Notes: generated from the sequence alone by a model not told the origin. Counted from the stretch's first letter, positions 23,470-32,928 are shown. The stretch: 64,000 nucleotides of DNA from Clostridiales bacterium (GCA_015056365.1 SVGM01000015.1:1-64000), one strand, 5' to 3'. Made by a program: numbers and translations.

Positions 23470-24879
23470 TTACTTGGAAGCGAACTGGAAGTAGCGCTTC
23501 GCGTTTTCGTAGCTTACGCCACGGACGATCTCGTTGAGGGTGTTTTCATCGTCGGGGAACATGCCATCTTCCACCCACTGACCAAGCAGACGGCACAGAA
23601 TGCGGCGGAAATACTCATGGCGGGGATAACTCAGGAAGCTGCGGCTGTCGGTGAGCATACCCACAAAACCGGCCAGATAGCCAAGGCTGGCAAGGCTGGT
23701 GAGTTGATCGGTCATACCGGTAAAGTGATCGTTGAACCACCAGGCAGAACCGTGCTGGATCTTACTGACGGACTCAGCGTTCTGGAAGCAGCCGTTCATG
23801 GTATCGATGGCCTGGTTGTCGCTGGGATTCAGACTGTACACAATGGTCTTGGGCAGGTCACCGGTGGCTTCCAGGGCGCCAAGGAAAGCAGTAGCCTGAG
23901 CGATGGGGGTATGGTTGTCGATACAGTCAAAGCCGGTGTCCGGGCCCACGCGGTCGAACATAACAGGGTTGTTATCGCGTTGTACGCCGTAATGAAGCTG
24001 CATGATCCAGCCCAGCTCGCGGTATTTGCGACCAACAAACAACATGAAAGCGGTCTTGAAGATGGTCTGCTCCTCGTCGGAGAGTGTGTCACCAGCCAGA
24101 CGCTTGGCAAAGATGGCTTCGACTTCTTCGTCGCTGGCGGGAGCGTACATCACATAGCTCATGCCGTGATCGCTGAGAATGCACTGCCGGGCGGCAAAGT
24201 AATCCATACGGATGGACAGCGCTTCTTTCAGGTTTTCGAAGCTGAGGATTTCCACACCGCTGCACTGGGAAAGCTTGCCCAGATAATCCAGATAATCCGG
24301 CTTTTCCAGATTCATGGCCTTATCGGGACGCCAGGCAGGAAGAACGGCCGTCTTGATGGTATCGTCGGCAGCCAGCTTTTCGTGCCATTCCAGCGAGTCG
24401 ATGGGATCGTCGGTGGTACAGATGGTTTCTACATTGCTGCGGGCGATCAGGCCACGCACGCTGAAACCCTCGCTGCGCAGCTTTTCGTTGCACAGGTTCC
24501 AGACTTCTTCTGCGGTATCCTTGTTGAGGATGCCTTCGTAGCCGAAGTAACGGCGCAGCTCCAGATGGCTCCAGTGGTACAGGGGGTTGCCAATGGCCTT
24601 GCCCACCACTTCGGCCCATTTGATAAACTTGTCATGAGCGCTGGCATCACCGGTGATGTATTTTTCCTCCACGCCGGCACAGCGCATCAGGCGCCATTTA
24701 TAATGATCACCGCCCAGCCACACCTGGGTGATGTTGTCATACTTCAGATCCTCGTAGATCTCTTTGGGGCTGATATGGCAATGGTAATCGATGATGGGGC
24801 AGTTTTCCGCCGCTTCGTGATAGAGGCGGACTGCAGTGGGGGTATTGAGAAGGAAATCTTTGTCCATAAAGGCTTTCAT
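23470..24879 (-). CDS. uxaC: uronate isomerase UxaC
   Basis: A 469-aa amidohydrolase-fold enzyme from MKAFMDKDFLLNTPTAVRLY, with IDYHCHISPKEIYED carrying the metal-binding HxH. It converts D-glucuronate to D-fructuronate and D-galacturonate to D-tagaturonate, the entry step of hexuronate breakdown. ATG 24879 has AAAGGAG upstream. The open frame runs to 25011 but the extra residues overlap the LacI gene. It lies 35 bp after the LacI-type regulator and near eda and kdgK, consistent with a uronate catabolic locus. No uxuA/uxuB is in the window. Confidence 0.95.
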   Translation of the reverse strand: MKAFMDKDFLLNTPTAVRLYHEAAENCPIIDYHCHISPKEIYEDLKYDNITQVWLGGDHYKWRLMRCAGVEEKYITGDASAHDKFIKWAEVVGKAIGNPLYHWSHLELRRYFGYEGILNKDTAEEVWNLCNEKLRSEGFSVRGLIARSNVETICTTDDPIDSLEWHEKLAADDTIKTAVLPAWRPDKAMNLEKPDYLDYLGKLSQCSGVEILSFENLKEALSIRMDYFAARQCILSDHGMSYVMYAPASDEEVEAIFAKRLAGDTLSDEEQTIFKTAFMLFVGRKYRELGWIMQLHYGVQRDNNPVMFDRVGPDTGFDCIDNHTPIAQATAFLGALEATGDLPKTIVYSLNPSDNQAIDTMNGCFQNAESVSKIQHGSAWWFNDHFTGMTDQLTSLASLGYLAGFVGMLTDSRSFLSYPRHEYFRRILCRLLGQWVEDGMFPDDENTLNEIVRGVSYENAKRYFQFASK

Positions 24880-24914
24880 CTGGGGCTTTTCTCCTTTCGT
24901 GTAACCGTCTATCG

Positions 24915-25922
24915 TTACAGCGTACTCTGGCGCTTGACCAGTTCGCCTGTAAACACAACCTTGTGCGGCATTTCGCGGCCTTCCAGCACACCCATCATGG
25001 TGGTGACGCACTGTTCGCTGATGGCCTGTAGCTTGTTGTCAACGCTGGTGATCTCGGGGTCGCTGTAGAGGCAGTAGGCGGAGTTGTTGTGCCCCACGAT
25101 ACTCAATGCCTTAGGCACCGACAATTTAGCTGCTTTGGCAAACTTGACCGCGCCGATGGCAAGCACATCTTCCGAAGTCTGTACTGCGTCAAAGACGAGA
25201 CCTTCTTTTTTCAGTGCAAGCAGCTGATCGCGCACATTGGGAACATCGCTTTTTTCTGCGGAGCAGAACTGAATTAACGCTTCGTTTACCGGTAAGCCGC
25301 GACTTTCCAAAGCGGCTTTGTAGCCAGCAAGCTTTTTCTGCCCGTTGTGGTTCTTGCTGTGGTAGAGGTAAAGGATGTTCTTTCTGCCGGTGTCTAACAG
25401 ATACTGCGTAGCTTCCATGGTTGCCCGCTGCTCGTCGCACAGCACGCAGTAAACGTTTTCGCTGGCGTAGGATGCGTTGAGAAGGACAACCGGAACCTGA
25501 CTGGCTGCATCGCGAATGTAAGCGTTATCTTTTTCTCGGGGTTCTACGAAGGTGGAACCCATCAGTACGATGCCGTCCACATGCTTGCTTTTCAGCAGTT
25601 CGATCCCTTTCTGTCGCGCGTCCAGCGTTCTTTCTGTGCAGCAAAGCATACAGTCATAATGATGACTCCGGAAAGATCTTTCGAGGATGGAAAGGGCTCT
25701 TGCCAGGAACGGATCGGATGCGTCAGGACACAGCAAGCCTATGGTTTTCATCGTGTTGAGTCCGAGCCCTCTGGCAAAGGCGTTGGGGACGTAGTTGCAG
25801 TCGTTGATCACAGCAAGTACACGTTCCCTTGTTTTGGCGCTAACGTGTGGGTTGTTGTTCAAAACCCGGGAAACAGTAGCGATAGATACGCCTGCTTTTT
25901 TGGAAATATCATATATGTTCAC
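24915..25922 (-). CDS. LacI-family regulator of the hexuronate locus
   Basis: A protein of about 335 aa: HTH (NIYDISKKAGVSIATVSRVL), hinge (NAFARGLGLNTMKTIGLLCP) and effector domain ending in VVFTGELVKRQSTL. The start is probably GTG 25922, giving MNIYDISKKAG as in relatives, with AAAGGTG 9 nt upstream. GTG 25934 is possible but its spacing is too short. It sits between uxaC and the divergent eda-kdgK operon. The palindrome at 26120-26133 is the best operator candidate. The inducer is likely a hexuronate intermediate (inference). Confidence 0.9.
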   Translation of the reverse strand: MNIYDISKKAGVSIATVSRVLNNNPHVSAKTRERVLAVINDCNYVPNAFARGLGLNTMKTIGLLCPDASDPFLARALSILERSFRSHHYDCMLCCTERTLDARQKGIELLKSKHVDGIVLMGSTFVEPREKDNAYIRDAASQVPVVLLNASYASENVYCVLCDEQRATMEATQYLLDTGRKNILYLYHSKNHNGQKKLAGYKAALESRGLPVNEALIQFCSAEKSDVPNVRDQLLALKKEGLVFDAVQTSEDVLAIGAVKFAKAAKLSVPKALSIVGHNNSAYCLYSDPEITSVDNKLQAISEQCVTTMMGVLEGREMPHKVVFTGELVKRQSTL

Positions 25923-25977
25923 TTTGGCACACACCTTTCAAGATGTAAATGCTTTCGGTTACATTACTTACGTATTC

Positions 25978-26006
25978 ATTATACATTGCTGAATAAAATT
26001 TTGCAA
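25978..26006 (-). promoter_or_regulatory. promoter of LacI-uxaC
   Basis: On the minus strand, TTGCAA (26001-26006), a 17-bp spacer and TATAAT (25978-25983). The TGTAA...TTACA half-sites at 25944-25963 lie just downstream and may be an operator. Confidence 0.8.
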
Positions 26007-26079
26007 CTGTTTTATGAAAATGATTGTAAATGTTGAAAAACAGATTTTGCTGGTTACATAGAAGAATGCACATAAAGGA

Positions 26080-26133
26080 TTGACGAAAGAATGAAAAAAG
26101 AGTAAAATAAACACGATGTTGTAATTGCTTACA
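26080..26133 (+). promoter_or_regulatory. promoter of eda-kdgK with TGTAATTGCTTACA operator
   Basis: TTGACG (26080-26085), a 17-bp spacer and TAAAAT (26103-26108). The 14-bp near-palindrome TGTAATTGCTTACA (26120-26133) lies about 12 bp after the -10, a placement that suits repression by the adjacent LacI-type protein. Confidence 0.78.
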
Positions 26134-26249
26134 CGAAATTCTGAAGTGTAGGTTTTCGTTGCAGCAGGATTGTTTCCATGTATGAAGGAAAAGCCTCGTG
26201 CATGGAGAATCCATACATCAAGCCCAATACTGGAAAGGATGGAAGTACC

Positions 26250-27206
26250 ATGGACATGATTGAAAAACTCTCTCTTGCAGGTATTGTTCCTGTAATCAAA
26301 GTAGAGGACGCCGCAGATGCTGTGCCTCTTTGCAAAGCGCTGTGCGATGGTGGCCTGCCGGTTGCCGAGATCACGTTCCGTTCTGACGCTGCCGAGGAAG
26401 CGATCCGCCGGGTTCATGAGGAACTTCCGGAAGTCATTCTCGGCGCTGGTACTGTTCTGACCAAAGACCAGGTGGACCGTGCGGTTGCCGCTGGTGCTAC
26501 CTATATTGTTTCTCCCGGCCTCAATCGTGAGATCGTGCGCTACTGCCGCGAGAAGGGCGTTGCCATCGTACCCGGTTGCGCCAATCCCAGCGACGTGGAG
26601 GTTGCCCTTGAGGAAGGCCTCAAGACTGTCAAGTTCTTCCCTGCGGAAGCGCTGGGTGGCCTTCCCCTGATCAAGGCCATGGCTGCTCCCTACGGCGCTG
26701 TTACCTTCCTGCCCACCGGCGGCATCACTGAGAAGAACATCAACGAATACCTGTCCTTCCCCAAGATCGTGGCTTGTGGCGGCAGCTGGATGGTTCCTGC
26801 TGACGCCGTTGCCAACAAGGACTGGGCACGCATTGAAAGCCTGACCCGCACGGCCGTTAATACCATGCTGGGTCTTGAGCTCCGTCATGTGGGCATCAAT
26901 AGCGGCGATCCTGAAACCGCCCGTAAAGATGCGGAAATGATCGCCAAACTGCTGGGCTGGCCGCTGGACGACCGCCAGAACGCCGTGTTTGTGGACGATG
27001 CCTTCGAAGTGATGAAGGTTCCTTTCCGTGGCAAGAACGGCCATATTGCCATCGCCTGCAACAATATCAAGCGCGCCAAGTGGCATCTGGAGCGCCGCGG
27101 CTTTGTGTTTGACGAGGACAGCGTGATCATGAAGGACGGCAAGCTTCGCGCCATTTACCTCAAGGATGACATCGCCGGCTTTGCCTTCCACCTGCTACAG
27201 AAATAA
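26250..27206 (+). CDS. eda: KDPG/KHG aldolase with C-terminal VOC-like domain
   Basis: A 318-aa protein. Residues 1-205 are a KDPG aldolase: Glu40 in GLPVAEITFRS and the Schiff-base Lys128 in TVKFFPAEALGG match E45 and K133 of E. coli Eda. It cleaves 2-keto-3-deoxy-6-phosphogluconate to pyruvate and glyceraldehyde-3-phosphate. Residues about 215-318 form a VOC/glyoxalase-like domain (LELRHVGINSGDPETARKDA, KNGHIAIACNNIKRAKWHL), absent from E. coli Eda. ATG 26250 is chosen over 26178 because AAGGATGGA precedes it and homology begins there. KdgK follows 38 bp later, giving the KDG to KDPG to pyruvate branch. Confidence 0.92.
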   Translation: MDMIEKLSLAGIVPVIKVEDAADAVPLCKALCDGGLPVAEITFRSDAAEEAIRRVHEELPEVILGAGTVLTKDQVDRAVAAGATYIVSPGLNREIVRYCREKGVAIVPGCANPSDVEVALEEGLKTVKFFPAEALGGLPLIKAMAAPYGAVTFLPTGGITEKNINEYLSFPKIVACGGSWMVPADAVANKDWARIESLTRTAVNTMLGLELRHVGINSGDPETARKDAEMIAKLLGWPLDDRQNAVFVDDAFEVMKVPFRGKNGHIAIACNNIKRAKWHLERRGFVFDEDSVIMKDGKLRAIYLKDDIAGFAFHLLQK

Positions 27207-27244
27207 GTGTACTGTACACACATTGAAAAAAGGAGTCACCCGTC

Positions 27245-28282
27245 ATGAGCAAGAAAGTTGTTACCTTCGGTGAAATTATGCTGCGCCTTAAGAGCCCTGC
27301 TTACGAGCGTTTCTTCCAGTCTCCCACCCTTGAAGCCACCTTTGGTGGCGGCGAAGCCAACGTTAGCGTTTCTCTGGCCAACTACGGCATGGAAACCACT
27401 TTTGTCTCCGTGCTGCCCACCAACGACATCGGCACCGCCTGCATTCGTGAGCTGCGCGGCTTCGGCGTGGATGTGAGCAACATCGTGCGCAAGGATGGCC
27501 GCATGGGCATCTACTATCTGGAGACCGGCGCTGTGCAGCGTCCCAGTAAGGTCATCTATGACCGTGCCGGTTCCACCATCTGCGAAGCCAAGCCCGGCGA
27601 CATCGACTGGAAGAAGGCTTTTGAAGGTGCTACCTGGTTCCATCTCACCGGCATCACTCCCGCCATTAGCGAAGGTGCTGCCGAGCTGAGCCTGGAAGCT
27701 GCCAAGACCGCCAAAGAAATGGGCCTGCATGTGAGCTGCGACCTGAACTACCGCAAGAATCTGTGGAAGTATGGCAAAACCGCTGACCAGGTGATGACCG
27801 AACTGGTTAAGTATGTGGACACCGTCATCGCTAACGAAGAGGATTTCCAGAAGTCCCTGTTGCTCAAGGCCGAAAGCGCCGGCGCTGTGGAAGACGGCGA
27901 GCTGAATATCGAGCAGTACAAAGCCATCGCCCAGCTGGCCATGGACACCTATCCCAACATCAAGCGTGTTGCCATCACCCTGCGTGAAAGCAAGAGCGCC
28001 AACCACAACGACTGGAGCGCCTGCCTTTACAACGGCAAGGATTTCTTCCTCTCCCGCAAGTACCGCATCACCGACATCGTGGACCGCGTAGGCGGCGGCG
28101 ACAGCTTTGGCGCCGGTTTGATCTACGGCCTGAACAACTACGATGACGAAAAGACCGCTTTGGAGTACGCCGTGGCAGCCAGCTGCCTCAAGCACACCAT
28201 TCCCGGCGACTACAACCGCGTCAGCGTCTCCGAAGTGGAGAGCCTGATGAAGGGAAGCGGCAGTGGCCGTGTACAGCGCTGA
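27245..28282 (+). CDS. kdgK: 2-keto-3-deoxygluconate kinase (PfkB family)
   Basis: A 345-aa ribokinase-type sugar kinase: [13 protein letters not shown] at the start, [16 protein letters not shown], and the PfkB signature [17 protein letters not shown] with catalytic Asp near the C-terminus. Placement after KDPG aldolase makes KDG the likely substrate, phosphorylated at O6. AAAAAGGAG precedes ATG 27245. Sugar specificity is inferred from context. Confidence 0.9.
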   Translation: MSKKVVTFGEIMLRLKSPAYERFFQSPTLEATFGGGEANVSVSLANYGMETTFVSVLPTNDIGTACIRELRGFGVDVSNIVRKDGRMGIYYLETGAVQRPSKVIYDRAGSTICEAKPGDIDWKKAFEGATWFHLTGITPAISEGAAELSLEAAKTAKEMGLHVSCDLNYRKNLWKYGKTADQVMTELVKYVDTVIANEEDFQKSLLLKAESAGAVEDGELNIEQYKAIAQLAMDTYPNIKRVAITLRESKSANHNDWSACLYNGKDFFLSRKYRITDIVDRVGGGDSFGAGLIYGLNNYDDEKTALEYAVAASCLKHTIPGDYNRVSVSEVESLMKGSGSGRVQR

Positions 28283-28301
28283 TCAGCCAAGTTCTTTTTT
28301 C

Positions 28302-28330
28302 CAGCCCATCGCAATGCGGTGGGCTGTTTT
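28302..28330 (+). terminator. terminator of eda-kdgK
   Basis: CAGCCCATCGC (28302-28312) / GCGGTGGGCTG (28316-28326), an 11-bp stem with one G-U pair and a 3-nt loop, then T4. Confidence 0.85.
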
Positions 28331-28372
28331 CTGTCTGAAACCAAAAGAAAACATTTCTTTTGCTGTGCCAGG

Positions 28373-28401
28373 TTGAAAGCCGGGGCGCATGGTGCTATGA
28401 T
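28373..28401 (+). promoter_or_regulatory. promoter of the HD-domain gene
   Basis: TTGAAA (28373-28378), a 17-bp spacer and TATGAT (28396-28401). Confidence 0.8.
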
Positions 28402-28435
28402 AAGGCAAACAAAGGATGAAAGGGGAAAACCTTCC

Positions 28436-29026
28436 ATGAAAAGCAACCTGACTCGTGAAGAAGCCTATGCGCTTCTCAAACAGTACAACAAGGAATCCTT
28501 TCACATCCAGCATGCATTGACCGTCGAAGGCGTCATGCGCTGGTACGCCAATGAACTGGGCTTCGGTGACGACGCTGATTTTTGGGCGACAGTCGGCCTT
28601 CTTCATGACATCGATTTTGAAAACTGGCCGGATGAGCACTGCCAGAAAGCACCGGAACTTCTTAAGGAAGCAGGCGTGGGGGAAGATATGATCCACGCAA
28701 TTTGTTCGCATGCCTACGGCCTTTGCTGTGACGTTGAGCCGGAACATCTGATGGAAAAGGTGCTCTTTGCAGTCGATGAATTGACCGGTCTGATCGGCGC
28801 GGCTGCGCTGATGCGTCCCAGCAAGAGCGTGATGGATATGGAAGTGTCCAGCTTGAAGAAGAAATTCAAAGATAAGAAGTTCGCCGCAGGCTGCTCCCGC
28901 GATGTGATCACGCAAGGTGCGGAACGCCTGAGTTGGGAACTTACGGAACTGTTTGAAAAAACCATCCTTGCCATGCGCTCCTGCGAGGAAAGCATTTCGC
29001 AGGAAATGGAAGCCTATCAGGCATAA
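28436..29026 (+). CDS. HD-domain (HDIG-type) hydrolase
   Basis: A 196-aa protein with an HD phosphohydrolase core: HIQHALTVEGVMRWYANELG, then WATVGLLHDIDFENWPDEHC (HD pair) and ICSHAYGL. Proteins of this size are annotated as HDIG-domain hydrolases. The substrate is unknown and could be a nucleotide or phosphate ester. GAAAGGGG precedes ATG 28436. It is monocistronic between its own promoter and terminator. Confidence 0.85.
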   Translation: MKSNLTREEAYALLKQYNKESFHIQHALTVEGVMRWYANELGFGDDADFWATVGLLHDIDFENWPDEHCQKAPELLKEAGVGEDMIHAICSHAYGLCCDVEPEHLMEKVLFAVDELTGLIGAAALMRPSKSVMDMEVSSLKKKFKDKKFAAGCSRDVITQGAERLSWELTELFEKTILAMRSCEESISQEMEAYQA

Positions 29027-29033
29027 GCGACAT

Positions 29034-29073
29034 AAAAAGGGCGATCCGTTGCTGATACGGATCGTCCTTTTTT
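29034..29073. terminator. bidirectional terminator between HD gene and apbE
   Basis: AAAAAGGGCGATCCG pairs with CGGATCGTCCTTTTTT around a 9-nt loop, with A5 and T6 flanks for both directions. It overlaps the last codons of apbE. Confidence 0.9.
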
Positions 29074-30121
29074 AATTGACTTCCAGTGAGGAAAAACCAT
29101 CGCTGACTACAACGGAACCGTCATGCTTGACCCAGAGGGCCTCCACCTGCGGCAGACCGGCGACCAGCGCCAGTCCTTCCTCCAGAGGCATATTGAACAG
29201 CGCCGTTGAAAGCGCATCAGCAACGCCGCTGTCCTCTGTGATCACCGACACGGCCCAAACATGCTGCGCCGGCATCAGCGTATCTTGATCAATGATGTGA
29301 TGATAGTTTGTACCATTTACCGTATAGAACCGCTGATAGCTGCCGCTGGTCACCAGCGAGGCATCTGATAGGCCGACAATTCGCAGGTTTTGCTGCGCGG
29401 CCTCAAGATCGGGATTTTGAACGCCGACAGTAAACGCAGTTCCGTCCGGCCTGAGTCCAATCGCGCGCACGTTGCCGCCGATGGATAGCAGCACACCCGT
29501 GGCGCCATCGGCAGCCAGCGCGTCCGCAACCCGTTCCACTGCGTATCCCTTGGCGATCGCGCCCAGATCCAGTTTCAAAAGTGGATCTGCGAAGAAAACG
29601 GATCTGTTCGTCTCGTCGAGAATAACCTGATCCAGACTGGTATGAGGCGCGGCTTCCTCCAGAATATGAATAGGCGGCAGCTGGGCAGCCTGAGGAGCTT
29701 GCAGTCCTTGCTCACGATAATGATGCCAGATGCGAAGCACGCTTCCCATGGCGATGTTCATGTTTCCATTGGTGAGGGTATACATCTCCTTGGCAAAGAC
29801 CAGTAAGTCAAACAACTCCTGCTCCACCTGAACAGGCGAATCAGCGGCGCGTTGATTCAGCTCGTATACGCCCACCACTTTCGGGTGATCGTTATAAATA
29901 TCGAATAGCTGATGGTAATACCGAAGCAGTGAATAGGCTTTCTGCGCCAGCGCCGTAGCGTCTTCCTGACTGTCTGAGTAGATCACCAGCTGGGAAACTG
30001 TATCAAACACGTCGGAAAAGTTTGCAGTGTACCGCTGCACTTCTGCCTGGGAAGGAACCCATAAGCAGCAAAGAAGACACAAACAAGCGAGCACTGCTCC
30101 AGCGGATCGAAACAAACGCAT
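29072..30121 (-). CDS. apbE: ApbE, FAD:protein FMN transferase
   Basis: A 349-aa protein with an N-terminal membrane/signal segment (about 5-26, ending SQAEV). The ApbE core follows: FDIYNDHPKVVGVYELNQRA, TNGNMNIAMGSVLRIWHHYR, KLDLGAIAKGYAVERVADAL, LLSIGGNVRAIG and YHHIIDQDTLMPAQHVWAVS, then the metal-binding region DSGVADALSTALF. It flavinylates Thr residues in extracytoplasmic proteins such as RnfG/NqrC. No Rnf or flavin-bearing partner is in the window. It starts 55 bp after the Hsp70-like gene and may be co-transcribed with it. Confidence 0.92.
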   Translation of the reverse strand: MRLFRSAGAVLACLCLLCCLWVPSQAEVQRYTANFSDVFDTVSQLVIYSDSQEDATALAQKAYSLLRYYHQLFDIYNDHPKVVGVYELNQRAADSPVQVEQELFDLLVFAKEMYTLTNGNMNIAMGSVLRIWHHYREQGLQAPQAAQLPPIHILEEAAPHTSLDQVILDETNRSVFFADPLLKLDLGAIAKGYAVERVADALAADGATGVLLSIGGNVRAIGLRPDGTAFTVGVQNPDLEAAQQNLRIVGLSDASLVTSGSYQRFYTVNGTNYHHIIDQDTLMPAQHVWAVSVITEDSGVADALSTALFNMPLEEGLALVAGLPQVEALWVKHDGSVVVSDGFSSLEVN

Positions 30122-30176
30122 TGCACTTCTCCTTGCAAAGTGTGGATGTCGTTATCCTGCTCATGAAGCAGGCGGT

Positions 30177-32063
30177 TTACTCAATGGGGATTTCTGCGGC
30201 CTGAGCAATGCTCAGCAGATAGCTGCGGAAGGATTTGGAGAACCCTTCGGTGACCTGCTGGCGGAAAACGCTGTCTTTACCAGTGAGTTCCTTGGTCAGC
30301 GTCTGACGGAGCTTTTGCCTGGTTGCATCACTGTTCAAGCGCTTTTCTGAGTTCATGCGGCGCAGAATAAGTGGCAGGTTCGCATCCATCAACGCATCAG
30401 ACAGCGCATTGATACCCAAAAGGGAAACAACAGCGCCAATAACCAGACCTGCCAGGAAACCAAGCGGGCCGGCGGCAATCAGGGCAACGCCGCCACCGCC
30501 GCAAAGCAGGCCGACCAGTACGCTGATCACCACCCCCAGAAGGGTTTCAACGAATGACAAACGGATCAAATCACGCGCTGTGAAAGACACCTTTCCGCTT
30601 CCCGATGCCGTCAGGTTGAGCTGCATCTCTTTGCGCGGTACCTCGTAGCGGTCGCAGATGGGATCCACCATCGCCTGCAAAGAAGGCGTCAGCGTGGTCA
30701 GCCACTGATGAATCGCGGGGGCCAGCGCTTCTTCGGTCATGGGGGAGGAGAGAACGTCTGCCATGCGCTTTTGCATACGTTCGTTCATCTGGCGCAGGGT
30801 AAGGATTTCGCCGTGCTGCCAGTCACGGCAGATGGGCAGCGCGGCTTCTTCCATCATCAGATCCACCAGCGAGTCCACCACCGGAGGGATTAGTTCCGGC
30901 AAGGCTTCGTCGGCTGCCGCCTTGATTTTTGCTTCGCTGATCTCCTCACTGACTGCCTGGCGGAAAGCGCGCAGGTTTTCATCGATCCAGCCCGCGTATG
31001 CCAGACCTTTTGCGATGGAAAACTCCGGTTCGGGGCAGCAAACGATCACTGCCTCCGGGAAAACATCGCGGCAAAGCTGACGGAAGAAGGGCATACGGGA
31101 GGCACCGCCAGTTAGCAATAACAGCATGGGCGGTCTGTCATGGGTCAGACGTTTGGCGTTCTCAAGCGCTTCCTGTACTGCCTGTGCAAAGGAACGGCCG
31201 CCCAAAGCAGACAGCGGTCTGGACGTAATGGCTTCTGCTTCTTCTGCGTCCAGCTGGAGCGAGAGTTTCTGGATGCCGTCGTAGCAGACCCGCAGCTGTT
31301 TTTTCACGCAGACGGCAGGATCGCTGGCGCAGCGTGTGTAGTAGGCCTCTTTGACCTTTCGGGCTTCCAGCTCGCAGTAGCTGTACCAGCTTTTGCTTTG
31401 TGCAAATACTGCCTGGATTAAATCGCGATCCCGGCTTTTCTGGACGCAGCGCTGGAGCAGTTCAGCGTCCAGAAGCCCGCCACCAAGCGCGACCTCGCCA
31501 AAAGTACCTACGCCTGTCTCCCGCCCGTCCACGATATAGGCAAAGTCCAGCGTGGAGGAGCCGATGTCCACCACCAGCGCGCTCTGGTTGAGAATGTCGA
31601 TATCCAGAGCTACGGTTTTGGCGTATTTGGCGTAGAGGAATGCTGCGCGGGACTCGGAAATCACCTGGGGATTTTTCAGGCCGGCCTGTACCATCAGATC
31701 ACGGTACCGCGCACGGGTGGCAGGACTCCATCCGGCAGGGCATCCTACCACAAAGCGATCTTCGTCGGTAATGGCTTCGCTGGCATGCAACTCCCTGAGC
31801 GCACCCTTGACAAAGCGGACAATGTCCTGATTCCAGCCGGTATCATAGGTGAAGCGGCTTTTGAAGCGTACGCTGAGCTCATCGGCAAGAGCGTCAGTAT
31901 AGGCACGCTCGCCGATGACAATCTCACCGCCGATGGTACCAACAGCACTCAAAAAGCTGCCGCATCCGCTGACTGGCAGAATGATCGGCTCGATCCCGGA
32001 GCCTTGTTCAAAAGCGGCGACAGCGCTTTCGCCGTCGCCGATGTCAAATCCAATATAGCGCAT
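30177..32063 (-). CDS. Hsp70/actin-fold ATPase with C-terminal membrane segment
   Basis: A 628-aa protein from ATG 32063, with AAGGAG overlapping the upstream stop. It has Hsp70 nucleotide-binding motifs: phosphate-1 YIGFDIGDGESAV (about 4-16), phosphate-2 VVDIGSSTLDFAYI (about 164-177) and adenosine LLTGGASRMPFFRQL (about 316-330). There is no DnaK substrate-binding domain. Residues about 375-500 are helical, and about 505-550 is a strongly hydrophobic, Gly-rich segment (GVVISVLVGLLCGGGGVALI, then GPLGFLAGLVIGAVVSLLGI) that likely inserts in membrane, followed by a basic tail. It appears translationally linked to a two-TM protein and a KTSG-repeat protein. Function unknown. Confidence 0.82.
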   Translation of the reverse strand: MRYIGFDIGDGESAVAAFEQGSGIEPIILPVSGCGSFLSAVGTIGGEIVIGERAYTDALADELSVRFKSRFTYDTGWNQDIVRFVKGALRELHASEAITDEDRFVVGCPAGWSPATRARYRDLMVQAGLKNPQVISESRAAFLYAKYAKTVALDIDILNQSALVVDIGSSTLDFAYIVDGRETGVGTFGEVALGGGLLDAELLQRCVQKSRDRDLIQAVFAQSKSWYSYCELEARKVKEAYYTRCASDPAVCVKKQLRVCYDGIQKLSLQLDAEEAEAITSRPLSALGGRSFAQAVQEALENAKRLTHDRPPMLLLLTGGASRMPFFRQLCRDVFPEAVIVCCPEPEFSIAKGLAYAGWIDENLRAFRQAVSEEISEAKIKAAADEALPELIPPVVDSLVDLMMEEAALPICRDWQHGEILTLRQMNERMQKRMADVLSSPMTEEALAPAIHQWLTTLTPSLQAMVDPICDRYEVPRKEMQLNLTASGSGKVSFTARDLIRLSFVETLLGVVISVLVGLLCGGGGVALIAAGPLGFLAGLVIGAVVSLLGINALSDALMDANLPLILRRMNSEKRLNSDATRQKLRQTLTKELTGKDSVFRQQVTEGFSKSFRSYLLSIAQAAEIPIE

Positions 32064-32073
32064 GTTAACTCCT

Positions 32074-32928
32074 TCAGGCGGCGTCCGTCTGTACAACGGC
32101 GGTTCCGCGTCGCAAAAGGCGATGATCCTCAGCTGAAACAATGGCGGGGCAAATGGTGCGGGTCATGTTTTTGGAAGGCAATGCGTTGAACAGTTTGCTT
32201 CTCTCCCTGGTGTATTCAAGAGCCACCAGTCCATAACCGGACAGCAGGTGCGTTACAGCGTCGTCAGCCTGAGAACGCAGATCTTCGTCATAGGAATAGA
32301 TCACTTCCAGCAGTTCTGATACAGCGTTCAGGTTCTGTTTTCCTACACTTCCGCCGGGGTTGCGAAGGGTGTCGTTCAGATAAGAAAAATCGTTGATGCA
32401 GCGGTCGAGAGAACGCATTTGGCCATCGATAACTGCCAGCAGCTTGTCCGGATCCGGGGTAAAGGTGACGCGCACATTTTCGCTGTTTTGCTGCGTTTTC
32501 TTTTTTCGTTCGCCAGCGTCGATAACCATGGCGATACAAGCCAGCACCAGTGCAGCTAACGGCAGCATCCATCCCAGCAGATCGCCTCGGGCATACCCCC
32601 ACAGTCCGGCTGACACCATGGCAAAAAACGCTGCGATCATCAGGGGAAGAGCACCCGAATGCCGCTTTTCTTTTCTTTTGGATGCAGCCACCCAGGTGGT
32701 GGAGCTGATAGGAGCGCTGAGCAGACTAACGCTGTTTTTGAGCATAGAAAACAAGACGCCTGTCTGCTGCCGGAGCACGTCGTCGCTTTGGGCGGCCAAA
32801 GTATTCTGTTCCGTCTGCAAGATGGCATGGCGAATCTCGTACACCACGCCATTGATATCCTGCTGCGCAGAAATGACGCTGTGCAAAGCGTCTCGCTCAT
32901 TCTGCCAATGCTCAAATGCAGTCATCAT
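32074..32928 (-). CDS. two-TM protein of unknown function in the Hsp70-like operon
   Basis: A 284-aa protein with tandem Met at 32928/32925. The start shares one base with the upstream stop. Residues 1-85 are helical and soluble (DINGVVYEIRHAILQTEQNT), about 93-135 hold two transmembrane helices (LPLMIAAFFAMVSAGLWGYA and GWMLPLAALVLACIAMVIDA), and about 150-284 are soluble (PDPDKLLAVIDGQMRSLDRC, ELLEVIYSYDEDLRSQADDA). Both soluble parts would face the same side. I do not recognise the family. It is 10 bp from the Hsp70-like gene, which suggests a partner or client-presenting membrane subunit. Confidence 0.72.
   Translation of the reverse strand: MMTAFEHWQNERDALHSVISAQQDINGVVYEIRHAILQTEQNTLAAQSDDVLRQQTGVLFSMLKNSVSLLSAPISSTTWVAASKRKEKRHSGALPLMIAAFFAMVSAGLWGYARGDLLGWMLPLAALVLACIAMVIDAGERKKKTQQNSENVRVTFTPDPDKLLAVIDGQMRSLDRCINDFSYLNDTLRNPGGSVGKQNLNAVSELLEVIYSYDEDLRSQADDAVTHLLSGYGLVALEYTRERSKLFNALPSKNMTRTICPAIVSAEDHRLLRRGTAVVQTDAA

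Noticed and set aside
22031-25068. Two long plus-strand open frames (about 458 and 554 residues)
   Set aside because: They are antisense to the CNNM/CorC gene and uxaC, and show no family signatures.
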